Below are positions 7,395 to 15,026 of a stretch of 30,000 nucleotides of DNA, in pieces. Each line of letters opens with the position of its first letter. The stretch's first letter is position 1. The notes below the pieces were generated by a model. It saw nothing but the letters and a program-made list of their open reading frames with translations, was not told the DNA's origin and did no database searches. Origin of the DNA: Symbiodinium natans (taxonomy: Eukaryota; Sar; Dinophyceae; Suessiales; Symbiodiniaceae); contig CAJNDS010002246.1 in assembly GCA_905221605.1 (NCBI GenBank), positions 750,001 to 780,000 on the forward strand. Reading direction: 5' to 3'. The position numbers were made by a program, and so were the translations under genes.

Positions 7395-7560
7395 TTAAGG
7401 TCTAGGATCTAGGGTTTAGGGTTTTGGGGTTTAGGGTTTAGGGTTTAGGGTTTAGGGGTTTAGGGGTTTAGGGTTTAGGGGTTTAGGATTTAGGGCTTAG
7501 GGTTTAGTTTTTAGGGTTTAGGGTTTAGGGTTTAGGGTTTAGGGCTTCGGGTTTAGGGCT
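7395..7560 (+). repeat. TTTAGGG/TTTAGGGG array
   Basis: A mixture of 7-mer and 8-mer units with several decayed units. Confidence 0.9.
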
Positions 7561-7647
7561 GCAACACTTTAGGACCGTAGGAGCCATCAGCGACTGGGCA
7601 GTCACGGGCTTAGGGCTCAGGGCTCAAGATTTCGATTCACAGTTCTC

Positions 7648-7786
7648 ACATTAGGGTTTAGGGTTTAGGGTTTAGGGTTTAGGGTTTAGGGTTTAGGGTT
7701 TAGGGTTTAGGGTTTAGGGTTTAGGGTTTAGGGTTTAGGGTTTAGGGTTTAGGGTTTAGGGCTTAGGGTTTAGGGTTTAGGGTTGA
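7648..7786 (+). repeat. TTTAGGG array
   Basis: About 19 units, nearly all exact, with one CTTAGGG. 7561-7647 is a short unique spacer with no clear frame. Confidence 0.95.
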
Positions 7787-7896
7787 ATCAGGGTGCATGT
7801 GGGCTCGCCGTGTCAACTTTGGGGGCCACCCCGAAGTGGCCCCGCCCTTCTCCCCGCGCTCTGCCACGGTAACGAACTAAAACTTTGCAGCGGAGC
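7787..7896. other. unique spacer with 8-bp hairpin
   Basis: GGGGCCAC (7822-7829) and GTGGCCCC (7836-7843) are perfect inverted arms around a 6-base loop. A bacterial terminator makes no sense in this context. No clear coding frame. Confidence 0.4.
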
Positions 7897-8115
7897 CCTA
7901 AACCCTAAACCCTAAACCCGAAACCCGAAACCCGAAACCCTAAGCCCTGACCGCTGCGATGCGGAGGCCAGTCGCGCTCAAGGATGCGCGGAAGGCCTTC
8001 TGGCCTCACCTTAGCACTGCTCGAACCTTAAACCCTAAACCCTCAACCCTAAACCCGAAACCCTAAACCCCACCCAAAACCCCACAAACCCAAAACGCCA
8101 AAACCCCAACCCCCC
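7897..8115 (-). repeat. CCCTAAA/CCCGAAA array with an exon-like insert
   Basis: CCCTAAA and three CCCGAAA units (7897-7944), interrupted by a unique island at 7945-8030. CCCTAAA and CCCCAAA variants follow to 8115. The island has an open plus frame from an ATG at 7959 reading MRRPVALKDARKAFWPHLST. Confidence 0.75.
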
Positions 8116-8277
8116 AAAGCCCCAAACCCCAACGGGTTTGGGGTTTAGAGGTTGAGGGGGGGAAACCCCCTTGAAAAATAACAAACAAACAACTTTCGCA
8201 TGTCTAGAACGCTCGTACTGTTGCTGGCGATTTAGCCTCGCTACCCACGTTTATGCAGAGTCTGGAAATTTACTTCA
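8116..8277. other. unique spacer
   Basis: It begins with a switch from CCCCAAA to TTTGGGG orientation at about 8133-8150 and a GGGGGGG-AAA-CCCCC hairpin (8156-8170). The rest is unique and moderately AT-rich with no convincing frame. Confidence 0.4.
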
Positions 8278-8392
8278 CCCCTAAACCCGAAACCCTAACC
8301 CTCCCAAAACCCTACTAAACCCTAAACCCTAAACCCTAAACCCTAAACCCTAAACCCTAAACCCCAAACCCTAAACCCTAAACCCTAAACCT
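8278..8392 (-). repeat. CCCTAAA array
   Basis: About 12 units with CCCGAAA and CCCCAAA variants. Confidence 0.95.
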
Positions 8393-8502
8393 CTGTCCCC
8401 TTCCCTGTTGATGAGGTTGCCCGTTCGTGGGGGCGTGGATCCCCGGACGCCCGAAATAGAATGGTTGATGAACTAGAAGGCTTGGAGGCTTGGAGTCCTT
8501 AG
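8389..8502 (+). other. exon-like fragment
   Basis: A plus frame opens at the edge of the CCCTAAA array and runs 37 codons to a TAG (8500-8502) at the start of the next TTTAGGG array. It reads SVPFPVDEVARSWGRGSPDA and then RNRMVDELEGLEAWSP. Acidic and polar, convincingly protein-like. Family unknown. Confidence 0.4.
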
Positions 8503-8603
8503 GGTTTAGGGTTTAGGGTTTAGGGTTTAGGGTTTAGGGTTTAGGGTTTAGGGTTTAGGGGTTTAGGGGTTTAGGGGTTTAGGGGTTTAGGGGTTTCGGG
8601 GTT
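8497..8603 (+). repeat. TTTAGGG then TTTAGGGG array
   Basis: About nine 7-mer units switch cleanly to about five 8-mer TTTAGGGG units at about 8556, a homogeneous variant block. Confidence 0.95.
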
Positions 8604-8605
8604 TA

Positions 8606-8711
8606 TTGAAATTATTAAGGGTTCAGGTCCGGGGAAGTGTCGAGGAGTTTCGGGGAGTTTCGAGGAGTTTCAAGGAGCTTCGTTTCTTTAGATTCTTCTT
8701 AATAATTTCAA
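8606..8711. mobile_element. short element with 14-bp perfect terminal inverted repeats
   Basis: TTGAAATTATTAAG (8606-8619) and CTTAATAATTTCAA (8698-8711) are exact reverse complements bounding 106 bp. The interior carries four degenerate GGAGTTTCGA-type decamers (8641-8682). The right flank starts GTTAC, the left flank ends GTTTA, and no exact target duplication is visible. It lies between two TTTAGGG arrays and has no coding capacity. A small non-autonomous DNA element is the best reading. Confidence 0.55.
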
Positions 8712-8724
8712 GTTACAGGGGGCT

Positions 8725-8848
8725 TGAGGGTTTAGGGTTCAGGGTTTAGGGTTTAGGGTTCAGGGTTTAGGGTTTAGGGTTTAGGGCTTGCGGCTTAGGG
8801 CTTAGGGCTTAGGGTCTAACTAAGGTTTAGGGTTTAGGGCTATCATGG
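8725..8848 (+). repeat. TTTAGGG/TTCAGGG/CTTAGGG array
   Basis: Mixed units with segregated CTTAGGG variants at 8785-8810. Confidence 0.9.
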
Positions 8849-8888
8849 GCTTCGGTGGTCCGGCTGTTTAATCTGCAGCCCCATTCCT

Positions 8889-8936
8889 GCGAGGCAGTAC
8901 CTCTCCCCCGAGGTCTCAGCTTTTCTTAAGGCTCTA
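8889..8936. repeat. relic of the 107-bp satellite
   Basis: GCGAGGCAGTACCTCT followed by a CTCAGCTTTT word matches the unit junction of the satellite at 5711-6208. A stray partial unit about 2.7 kb from the main array. Confidence 0.55.
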
Positions 8937-8952
8937 CCTTGGACCCTTAAGC

Positions 8953-9078
8953 TTGGGTTTTGGGTTTTGGGTTTTGGGTTTTGGGTTTAGGGTTTAGGGT
9001 TTAGGGTTTAGGGTTTAGGGTTTAGGGTTTAGGGTTTAGGGTTTAGGGTTTAGGTTTAGGGTTTAGGGTTTAGGGTGT
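8953..9078 (+). repeat. TTTTGGG block followed by TTTAGGG array
   Basis: About five TTTTGGG units, then about 13 TTTAGGG units. The variants are segregated. Confidence 0.95.
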
Positions 9079-9380
9079 CCCTTTTCAAGGATCCCTCCGG
9101 GAATATAAGGGCCATATTAGGAGTAGATTAGGTGTGTGCAACCTCAGGGGTACGAGTCTTCATCCCTTGACTACATGACCCCGATATTTACCTTATATCG
9201 TCCCTATCTACCTGAGAAACTTAAGGGGTATAAGGAGAGACCACTAGAAGAAAACCCTTAATCTTATTCCCCCCAAAGATATGCCTTATATGGTCCCTAT
9301 ATACCTAAGTAGCTTTTACAGAACCCCTCCTAAACAACCCCTTAGGTCTCTTATAAGGGTCCCTCCTTTAGTCCCGTGAG
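9079..9380. repeat. element-like region with a roughly 90-bp internal duplication
   Basis: ACCTTATATCGTCCCTAT (about 9191-9208) and GCCTTATATGGTCCCTAT (about 9282-9299) start two related segments. Each continues with TACCTGAGAAACTT or TACCTAAGTAGCTT. The style (GGTCCCT, AAGGATCC, CTTAGG) matches the dispersed GGTCCCT family elsewhere in the window. No coding frame. Confidence 0.5.
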
Positions 9381-9547
9381 ATTCTCAGCCAACCAGCCCC
9401 ACCCCCCGCCCCCCACCCCACACACCAACTAGATTTAAGAGTAACCTAGGTATGAAAAGTGTACCCTTTCTGGTTTAAAGGGATAAAAAGGGACCCTAAA
9501 CCCTTAAAATAAGGGGAATAAGGGCCTACTCCGGGTCTTGGTAGCCC
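9381..9547. repeat. degenerate family-A-like element end and C-rich spacer
   Basis: 9397-9425 is C-rich. 9455-9547 contains GGTTTAAAGGGATAAAAAGGGACCC and AATAAGGGCCTACTCCGGG-like words, then CTTGGTAGCCC (9537-9547), which equals the end of the element at 908. Probably a decayed family-A relative whose outer part runs into CCCTAAA repeats. Confidence 0.4.
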
Positions 9548-9605
9548 TAAACCCCAAACCCCAAACCCTAAACCCTAACCCTAAACCCTAAACCCTAAAC
9601 CCCCA
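9545..9605 (-). repeat. CCCTAAA/CCCCAAA array
   Basis: About eight mixed units. Confidence 0.9.
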
Positions 9606-9700
9606 ACCCATTTCATCTTTCTTGACGGCCACCCAAAACCGAAAGGCTTGCAAGTTGGACTTGCAGGTCTCCATGCTGACCTCCCCCCAGCCTTCACACC
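9588..9700 (-). other. exon-like fragment with internal ATG
   Basis: The minus frame has ATG at 9674 and reads METCKSNLQAFRFWVAVKKD and then EMGWGFRV to a stop (9588-9590) in the telomeric array. Upstream codons (EGWGEVS) keep it open back to about 9700. The final residues GFRV are telomeric translation. Convincing as an exon; no family recognised. Confidence 0.4.
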
Positions 9701-9730
9701 CTCAGGACCCCCCAAAGAAGCTTAAACTAA

Positions 9731-9835
9731 CACCCTAAACCCTAAACCCTAAACCCTAAACCCTAAACCCGAAACCCGAAACCCGAAACCCCAAACCCCA
9801 AACCCTAAACCCTAAACCCAAACCCTAAACCCCTG
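9731..9835 (-). repeat. CCCTAAA array with a CCCGAAA block
   Basis: Five CCCTAAA, three CCCGAAA, two CCCCAAA and then CCCTAAA units. The variants are in tandem groups. Confidence 0.95.
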
Positions 9836-9950
9836 TGCCTGGACTCCAGTTCTGGCATTCCCGGCAGCACGGCACTCAAGTCCTGGAAGCTTGTGGGCTT
9901 TTGAGCGTGTTGAGGGCTCGGAGTGCTTCAGGCTTAGGGTATAGGGGAGG

Positions 9951-10055
9951 TTTTGAGGGCTCTGAGGGCTTTGAGGCTGAGGGCTTTGAGGGCTTTGAGG
10001 GCTTTGAGGGCTTTGAGGGCTTTGAGGGCTTTGAGGGCTCTGAGGGCTTTGAGGA
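9951..10055 (+). repeat. TTTGAGGGC 9-bp minisatellite
   Basis: About nine units of TTTGAGGGC with TCTGAGGGC and TTTGAGGCTGAGGGC variants. Because nine is a multiple of three, both strands stay open here and encode Glu-Gly-Phe or Ser-Lys-Pro repeats. These are not evidence of a gene. 9836-9950 and 10056-10225 are G-rich spacers of the same decayed style. Confidence 0.9.
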
Positions 10056-10224
10056 TTCAGGGTTTTGCCGGCTAGGGTTTGGGGGTTGGTGTTTAGCGCA
10101 GAGTTTCGGGCCTGGGGCTGCGGGAGTTTTGAGGGTTTTGAGGGTGTTGAGTGGGTTTTGGGACCTTACCCCGCACCCTCTCAAGCAAACACGAAGCTCC
10201 AACTCGACCGTTTCAGAAGTAAAT

Positions 10225-10350
10225 CCGAAGCCTAAACCCTGAGCCCTGAACACCCTAAACACCCCAAACCCTAAACCCTAAACCCCCCTAAACCCTAAAC
10301 ACCCCGAAATCTAAACCCCCTAAACCCTAAACCCTAAACCCCAAACCCCT
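10225..10350 (-). repeat. CCCTAAA array with ACACCCC variants
   Basis: CCCTAAA mixed with CCCTAAACACCCC and CCCCCTAAA units. Confidence 0.85.
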
Positions 10351-10442
10351 AAAGCAGAATTGCGGTCGGCAACCCTAAAACATCTGGGAAACGCAGGGTC
10401 CTCTGTCCGCATTGACTGAAATCCTGCCATGAGCAGTGAACC
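10345..10442 (-). other. exon-like fragment
   Basis: The minus frame reads GSLLMAGFQSMRTEDPAFPR and then CFRVADRNSALGVW, uninterrupted between a TTTAGGG array and a CCCTAAA array. Protein-like composition; no family recognised. Confidence 0.35.
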
Positions 10443-10640
10443 GTTTAGGGTTTAGGGTTTAGAGTTTAGGGTTTAGGGTTTAGGGTTTCGGGTTTCGGGT
10501 TTCGGGTTTAGGGTTTCGGGTTTAGGGTTTAGGGTTTAGGGTTTAGGGTTTAGGGTTTAGGGTTTAGGGTTTAGGGTTTAGGGTTTAGGGTTTAGGGTTT
10601 AGGGTTTAGGGTTTAGGGCCCCCATTTAGGGTTTGGGTTT
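10441..10640 (+). repeat. TTTAGGG array with a TTTCGGG block
   Basis: TTTAGGG units, three TTTCGGG (10485-10507), then about 17 exact TTTAGGG units to 10617. Confidence 0.95.
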
Positions 10641-10884
10641 CAAAGGTTTCGGGTGTGTTGGGGCTTGTTTTGTGGGGTTGGGGTTTAGAGTGCCGAGCTT
10701 GAGAGGCTTTAACGGGTCGGTTCCTTCATTTATCTTACCGAGTTGTCCTACCCTAAACCCTGACGAATCCCGAAACCTAAACTCCATGGGGGCCCTAGAG
10801 GGCTGCAGCCCACAAAAGCATGAAAAAGAACGCCTTTGGAGCTGAGGCAAGGTATGTAGACCTAGAACCAAAAGCCAAACTTTT
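10641..10884. other. unique spacer
   Basis: Short open frames on both strands are built largely from decayed telomeric words. 10780-10850 has the most ordinary composition but no clear preference. No gene is called. Confidence 0.3.
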
Positions 10885-11010
10885 TGTTTAGGATTGAGGG
10901 TTTGGGGTTTGGGGTTTGGGGCTTAGGGTTTAGGGTTTAGGGTTTAGGGTTTAGGGTTTAGGGTTTAAGGCTTGAGGTTTAGGGTTAGGGTTCAGGGTTT
11001 AGGGCTTAGG
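10885..11010 (+). repeat. TTTGGGG/TTTAGGG array
   Basis: Three TTTGGGG-type, about seven TTTAGGG and then decayed units. Confidence 0.9.
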
Positions 11011-11097
11011 GCGAAGAGTTACGCGGGGCAGGTGTTCACAGAGTTCCAAGTCTCGCAGCCCGAGAAAAAGCCCAAAGCCCCAAAAGTTGAGCCCTAA
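11011..11097 (+). other. exon-like fragment
   Basis: It opens directly after a telomeric CTTAG (a possible acceptor) and reads AKSYAGQVFTEFQVSQPEKK and then PKAPKVEP, stopping at TAA 11095-11097 in the next CCCTAAA array. A Lys/Pro-rich tail like a C-terminal exon. Family unknown. Confidence 0.4.
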
Positions 11098-11435
11098 ACC
11101 CTAGCCCTAAACCCTAAACCCTCAAACCCTAAACCCTAAACTCTGCGGGCTTTGGGGTTGACCCTGATTTGACCCTGATTCTGAACCTAACGCCTCACAC
11201 CCAGCACCCTGCACTTTCAGCCTGCACAAAGCACTGCGGGGCACCTATAAGGGGCTGTCTATTTAATGCAAGCCCTAAACCCGAAACCCTAAATCCTAGC
11301 CCTAAACCCTAAGTCCTAAACCCCCAAACCCAGGTGAACCCAAAGAAGGACCCTCAATCTTTGTAGGGTTTAGGGTTTGGGGTTTAGGGTTTAGGGTTTG
11401 GGGTTTAGGGTTTAGGGTTTAGGGCTTAGGCGGCT
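11088..11435. repeat. alternating short CCCTAAA and TTTAGGG blocks
   Basis: CCCTAAA at 11090-11140 and 11270-11330, TTTAGGG/TTTGGGG at 11364-11435. The spacer 11141-11270 has two tandem TTGACCCTGAT words (11158-11180) and no clear frame. Confidence 0.8.
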
Positions 11436-11516
11436 TAGGGTGAAGGCAACTTGCTGCGGACGAGGGGCGCTTCCGGCGACTGGGTTCTTCTCTGACAGGA
11501 TCCGCGGAGCGCCCTG

Positions 11517-11765
11517 AGTTTAGGGTTTAGGGTTTGGGTTTAAGGTTTAGGGTTTAGGGTTTAGGGTTTAGGGTTTAGGGTTTAGGGTTTAGGGTTTAGG
11601 GTTTAGGGTTTAGGGCTTAGGGTTTAGGGTGTAGGGTTTAGGGTTTAGGGTTTAGAATTTAGGGCTTACGGTTTACGGTTTAGGGTTTAGGGTTTAGGGT
11701 TTGGGGTTTGGGGTTTAGGGTGAGGTTTTAGGGTCTAGGCCTAGGGTTTAGGGTTTATCTTCGGG
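11517..11765 (+). repeat. TTTAGGG array
   Basis: About 30 units, perfect in the middle (11536-11610), with TTTACGG, TTTGGGG and TCTAGGG variants to the right. The preceding 11436-11516 island is open on both strands (for example GEGNLLRTRGASGDWVLL on plus), with no decision possible. Confidence 0.95.
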
Positions 11766-12098
11766 ATCCCCTGTAACTTCCCTTAGGGCTTCGCGGGGTC
11801 TAGGGTCTAGGGCTTCGCGGGTTTAGGGCTCAGGAGGTTTCAGGGACCCTAAACCCCAAACCCGAAACCCTAAAACCTAAACCCACGGTGGAGGCCAGCC
11901 GATTAGGGTGTGAAGACCCAGGCCCTCATCTCCGTATCTCCGAAGGGCTCAGGGCTTAGGGTAGTTGTTGGAGACAAAACCCTTCAGCCCTTGAGGGTGT
12001 AGGGTTTAGGACTTAGGGTTTCGGGTTTAGGGTTGCCGGTTTAGGGTTTGGGGCTATGGCGAGGGGGTCTCTCTACCACAGCCAGTATAGCTCCGGAG
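11766..12098. other. mixed spacer and decayed repeats
   Basis: GCTTCGCGGG occurs twice (11788-11823) beside TCTAGGG words. Short CCCTAAA (11846-11885) and TTTAGGG (11995-12050) blocks are present. No gene is seen. Confidence 0.4.
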
Positions 12099-12105
12099 CT
12101 TAGTG

Positions 12106-12192
12106 ACCGTTTATGACATCAATGGCCTGAAAGCGATGAAAACGATGCATAAAGGTACAATCAAGATAGCCCTGCAGCATGAAACGGAGTAG
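12106..12192 (+). other. exon-like C-terminal fragment
   Basis: After a CTTAG (possible acceptor at 12099-12103) the plus frame reads TVYDINGLKAMKTMHKGTIK and then IALQHETE with an in-sequence TAG at 12190-12192, not in a repeat. Good amphipathic composition. No family can be assigned. Confidence 0.4.
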
Positions 12193-12204
12193 ACGAAGCC
12201 TAAC

Positions 12205-12285
12205 CTACACCCTAAACATCATCAACCTGAGCGACCTCTTAACAGCTACTGCTTTGAAAGGCGTCCTGGGGCCATCGCCGAAATT
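12205..12285 (-). other. exon-like fragment
   Basis: The minus frame of 26 codons reads NFGDGPRTPFKAVAVKRSLR and then LMMFRV with a stop at 12205-12207. It is close to the oppositely oriented exon-like piece at 12106-12192, so at most one may be real. Confidence 0.3.
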
Positions 12286-12409
12286 AGGGCTGAGGGCTTG
12301 GGGTTTGGGGGTGAGGGTTCAGGGTTTTAGGGCTTAGGTTGATGGCTCAGAGCTTATAAGGCTCACCCCTTAGCGGCCCTGGTTTACGATTGGCGCCCAA
12401 CCCCCAAAA

Positions 12410-12672
12410 CCCAAGCGGAAAACAATAAAACCCAAGAACCTCGACCCTAAACCCCTAAACCCTATCCCCCTAAACCCCCAAACCCCTAAACCCTTAAACC
12501 CCTGAGCCCCTCGACACCTCAACCCCAAACCCTGGAACTTTGGGCCCAAACCCGAACCCGAACCCTCAGCCCAACCACCGCCCAACCTAGGAGCTATCTC
12601 CAAAGAGATCCTCCAAGTCTCAGCCCTAAACCCTAAACCCTAAACCCGAAACCCTAAACCCTAAACCCTAAT
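12410..12672 (-). repeat. decayed then exact CCCTAAA array
   Basis: 12410-12560 is decayed CCCCTAAA/CCCGAACC material. 12623-12672 is about seven exact units with one CCCGAAA. Confidence 0.85.
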
Positions 12673-12677
12673 CAGGG

Positions 12678-12775
12678 TAGCTACACGGTCCCTTAATATG
12701 GTCCCTTTCGCATGGGCCCGTGGGTTGTAGAGGGCATGCAAGGGGTATTTAAGGGGTCCCCATTTAAGGCCCAGA
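12678..12775 (+). repeat. dispersed GGTCCCT-family repeat
   Basis: It starts GTAGCTACACGGTCCCTTAA, then has GGGGTATTTAAGGGGTCCCC towards its end. It shares its start with 14213 and, in reverse complement, with 17300-17425. Short, non-coding, dyad-symmetric around GGTCCC/GGGGACC-type words. Confidence 0.5.
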
Positions 12776-12903
12776 AGGGTTTAGGGTTTAGGGTTTAGGG
12801 TTTAGGGTTTCGGGTTTAGGGTTTAGGGTTTAGGGTTTAGGGTTTAGGGTTTAGGGTTTAGGGTTTAGGGTTTAGGGTTTAGGGTTTAGGGTTTAGGGTT
12901 TCG
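12776..12903 (+). repeat. TTTAGGG array
   Basis: About 18 units, one TTTCGGG near the left and one at the right edge. Confidence 0.95.
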
Positions 12904-12904
12904 G

Positions 12905-13017
12905 AGGTTTTGGGTGACAGTGTCCTTCCCGGTCTTCAGTGCTCCGGCTGTGGCCACTCCGTCCGCCCTGTCAAGGAGCAGGTTCGTGGCTCCCAGCTCT
13001 TTGAGGAAATTCGAAAT
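12905..13017 (+). other. exon-like fragment with a CxxC motif
   Basis: The plus frame reads GDSVLPGLQCSGCGHSVRPV and then KEQVRGSQLFEEIRNF, ending in the next telomeric block. The Cys-Ser-Gly-Cys pair hints at a metal-binding knuckle, but only one pair is present. A second plus frame (FPVFSAPAVATPSALSRSRF) is also open, so frame choice is uncertain. Confidence 0.4.
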
Positions 13018-13215
13018 TTTAGGGTTTAGGGTATAGGGTTTAGGGCTCAGGGTTTAGCGTTTAGGGTTTGGGGTTTAGGGGTTAGGCGTTAGAGGTTAGG
13101 GTTTTGGGTTCTGGGTTCTGGGTTCTGGGTTTTGGGTTTTGGGTTTTGGGTTCGGGTTTTGGGTTTTGGATTTTGGATTTTGGGTTTTGGGTTTTGGGTT
13201 TTGGGTTTTGGGTTA
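13018..13215 (+). repeat. TTTAGGG block followed by TTTTGGG/TTCTGGG block
   Basis: Mixed TTTAGGG units to about 13095, then about 16 TTTTGGG-type units (13098-13214) with TTCTGGG and TTTTGGA sub-variants in pairs. The open frames across it are pure repeat translation. Confidence 0.9.
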
Positions 13216-13560
13216 AGTTTTGGGCTTGGGTTGTTCATGTCTGTTCGGCCTCTCATATGCAAAGTCATAAACAAGAGCCAACGAAAAAAAAAACATTGGG
13301 TGGCACTTTAGAAATGTAAAGAGGAATTTGTGGCGGCCCCTTATGGGAAATAACCACGCGTAAGACTGGTATTTACGTTCGAAAAAACAGTGTGGTCGAT
13401 AGTTTCGGGCACGGGCACCGCCACTACCTTAAACCACCCAAAAGCCAAACCCGAATCATCGGGATTCTTTGGGGCGCCCGAACCTCCAAAATTCGGAGCC
13501 TATAGCCAAGAACGTTCAGGGTTGGCTTAACACTGGTTTCCAGGGCTGTTTCCTGGCCAG
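13216..13560. other. unique island, no gene recognised
   Basis: Normal-complexity sequence with a short A run (13285-13294). Frames are short on both strands. No repeat relationship to other islands was noticed. Confidence 0.4.
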
Positions 13561-13680
13561 AGGCAACCCCACACCCCTCAACCCTAACTCCCAAACCCTA
13601 ACTCCCAAACCCTAAACCCTAAACCCTAAACCCTCTAACCCCAAACCCTAAACCCTCCAAACCCCAAACCCCTAAGCTTG
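13561..13680 (-). repeat. CCCTAAA/CTCCCAAA array
   Basis: CCCTAACTCCCAAA dimers, then CCCTAAA and CCCCAAA units. 13681-13855 is decayed TTTAGGG-type G-rich spacer. Confidence 0.85.
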
Positions 13681-13855
13681 AACACCTGGGGCTTTTGAGG
13701 CTTGTAGAGATTTGGGGTGGCTCTGAATTGGGAGTTTCGGTGCATAGGGAATTCTAGGGTTTGGGGAGTTCGGGCTTCGGGGTTTAGGGTTTTAGGGCTT
13801 TAGGGTTTCAGGGCTTAGGGGATTGAAAGCTGTGGGGCTTAAGTGATACGGAGTT

Positions 13856-13960
13856 TAGGGTTTAGGGTTTAGGGTTTAGGGTTTAGGGTTTAGGGTTTAG
13901 GGTTTAGGGTTTAGGGTTTAGGGTTTAGGGTTTAGGGTTTAGGGTTTAGGGTTTAGGGTG
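13856..13960 (+). repeat. TTTAGGG array
   Basis: About 15 exact units in a row, one of the purest arrays in the window. Confidence 0.97.
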
Positions 13961-14053
13961 CTTGGGCACTTATTATCCAATGAGAAGTGTACTTCTAGCT
14001 GTACTTGTAACCTTATTAGGGCACTTCAGGGCCTTATCAGTGGGTTCTAAGTA

Positions 14054-14166
14054 CAAGGCTGCCCAGTAACCGAGGCTTAAAAAGGGTGCCCTTTTTTGCT
14101 TAAAGGGGTTTATAAGGGAACCTAAACCCCCCAAAAAGGGAATAAGGGTACTACTGGGCGTCCTAG
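14054..14166 (+). mobile_element. family-A introner-like element, copy 2
   Basis: The core 14061-14159 (99 bp) runs from GCCCAGTA to TACTGGGC, perfect 8-bp inverted ends. The ends extend less perfectly to CAAGGCT and GTCCTAG. It matches 29235-29333 in length and at roughly nine of ten positions by eye. AGTA flanks both sides (14050-14053 and 14167-14170), a possible 4-bp target duplication. AAG|GC and CTAG| would act as a GC donor and AG acceptor on the plus strand. The flanks are not clearly coding. Confidence 0.6.
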
Positions 14167-14212
14167 AGTACAGTTATAAGTTATCATTGGTTGGTGAGTA
14201 CCATGAACCTCC

Positions 14213-14272
14213 AAGTAGTTACATGGTCCCTTAGCAAGGGCCCTTACAAGGGGACCCCATATTTAATATCTG
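14213..14272 (+). repeat. dispersed GGTCCCT-family repeat, short copy
   Basis: GTAGTTACATGGTCCCTTAG at the left and AAGGGGACCCCAT at the right form near-inverted arms. It shares its first 20 bp with 12678 apart from a few changes. Confidence 0.45.
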
Positions 14273-14277
14273 CACAA

Positions 14278-14357
14278 CCCAAAACCCTAAACCCTAAACC
14301 CTGAACCCTTAACCCTAAACCCTAAACCCTTAACCCTTAACCCTAAACCCTAAACCT
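14278..14357 (-). repeat. CCCTAAA/CCCTTAA array
   Basis: About 11 units with tandem CCCTTAA variants. Confidence 0.9.
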
Positions 14358-14436
14358 TGCCAAGGTCATTGATGGGGTGGGGGTGGGGGATGCGGCGTTG
14401 GGAATGCAATGTACGGTTGAGATGGTTTCCGAAAAT

Positions 14437-14610
14437 AGGGTTTAGGGTTTAGGGTTTAGGGTTTAGGGTTTAGGGTTTAGGGTTTGGGGTTTAGGGTTTA
14501 GGGTTTAGGGTTTAGGGTTGAGGGTTTAGGGTTTAGGGTTTAGGGTTCACGAGGTTTAGAGGAGGGCAGTACGAGTTTAGGATTTTAGGGTTTAGGGTTT
14601 AGGGTTAAGG
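14437..14610 (+). repeat. TTTAGGG array
   Basis: About 15 units to 14547 with one TTTGGGG and one TTGAGGG, a short unique interruption (14548-14580), then four more. Confidence 0.9.
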
Positions 14611-14691
14611 CATGTGACCGTAGACTGGACCACATTCGCCTTTCCCGGTCCAGCGCTGATGAGTTTCTCACCTCCAAACTCAACTTAGGGT
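14611..14691. other. exon-like island, strand ambiguous
   Basis: Plus reads HVTVDWTTFAFPGPALMSFS and minus reads EVRNSSALDRERRMWSSLRS, both open across the whole island. One may be an exon. Confidence 0.25.
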
Positions 14692-14812
14692 TACCCTAAA
14701 CCCTAAACCCTAAACCCTAAACCCTAAACCCTAGACCCTAAACCCTAGACCCCAAACCCCAAACCCTAAACCCTAAACCCTAAACCCTAAACCCTAAACC
14801 GAAACCCTAAAA
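14692..14812 (-). repeat. CCCTAAA array
   Basis: About 16 units with two CCCTAGA and two CCCCAAA variants. Confidence 0.95.
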
Positions 14813-15026
14813 CTTTGCCTAAAACCCTAATAGCCTCTAGAAACCTGATCTGCCCTCAGTCGGGGTTTGCTGCCCTCAAGGTACAGACTGCAGTGCGATT
14901 GGTTTTCCCTCTTCTAGAGGTCGGCGCCGGGCATCTTAGCACATGTTGGGCTACAGGCTCAGATGTTTGGGAATATAGCCGGTTTCGGCATCCTCACAAA
15001 CCTCCGATTAATCTAAACCATTACGT

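Noticed and set aside
7822-7843. Rho-independent terminator
   Set aside because: A GC hairpin without a T tract or an upstream gene, and the DNA is not bacterial.
9835-10262. Glu-Gly-Phe or Ser-Lys-Pro repeat ORFs, superficially EGF-like
   Set aside because: Pure translation of the 9-bp TTTGAGGGC minisatellite. No cysteines of an EGF domain, and open on both strands.
13089-13319. ORFs on both strands over the TTTTGGG block
   Set aside because: Translated telomere-type repeat (Gly-Phe-Trp-Val or Asn-Pro-Lys-Pro). No non-repeat coding core.
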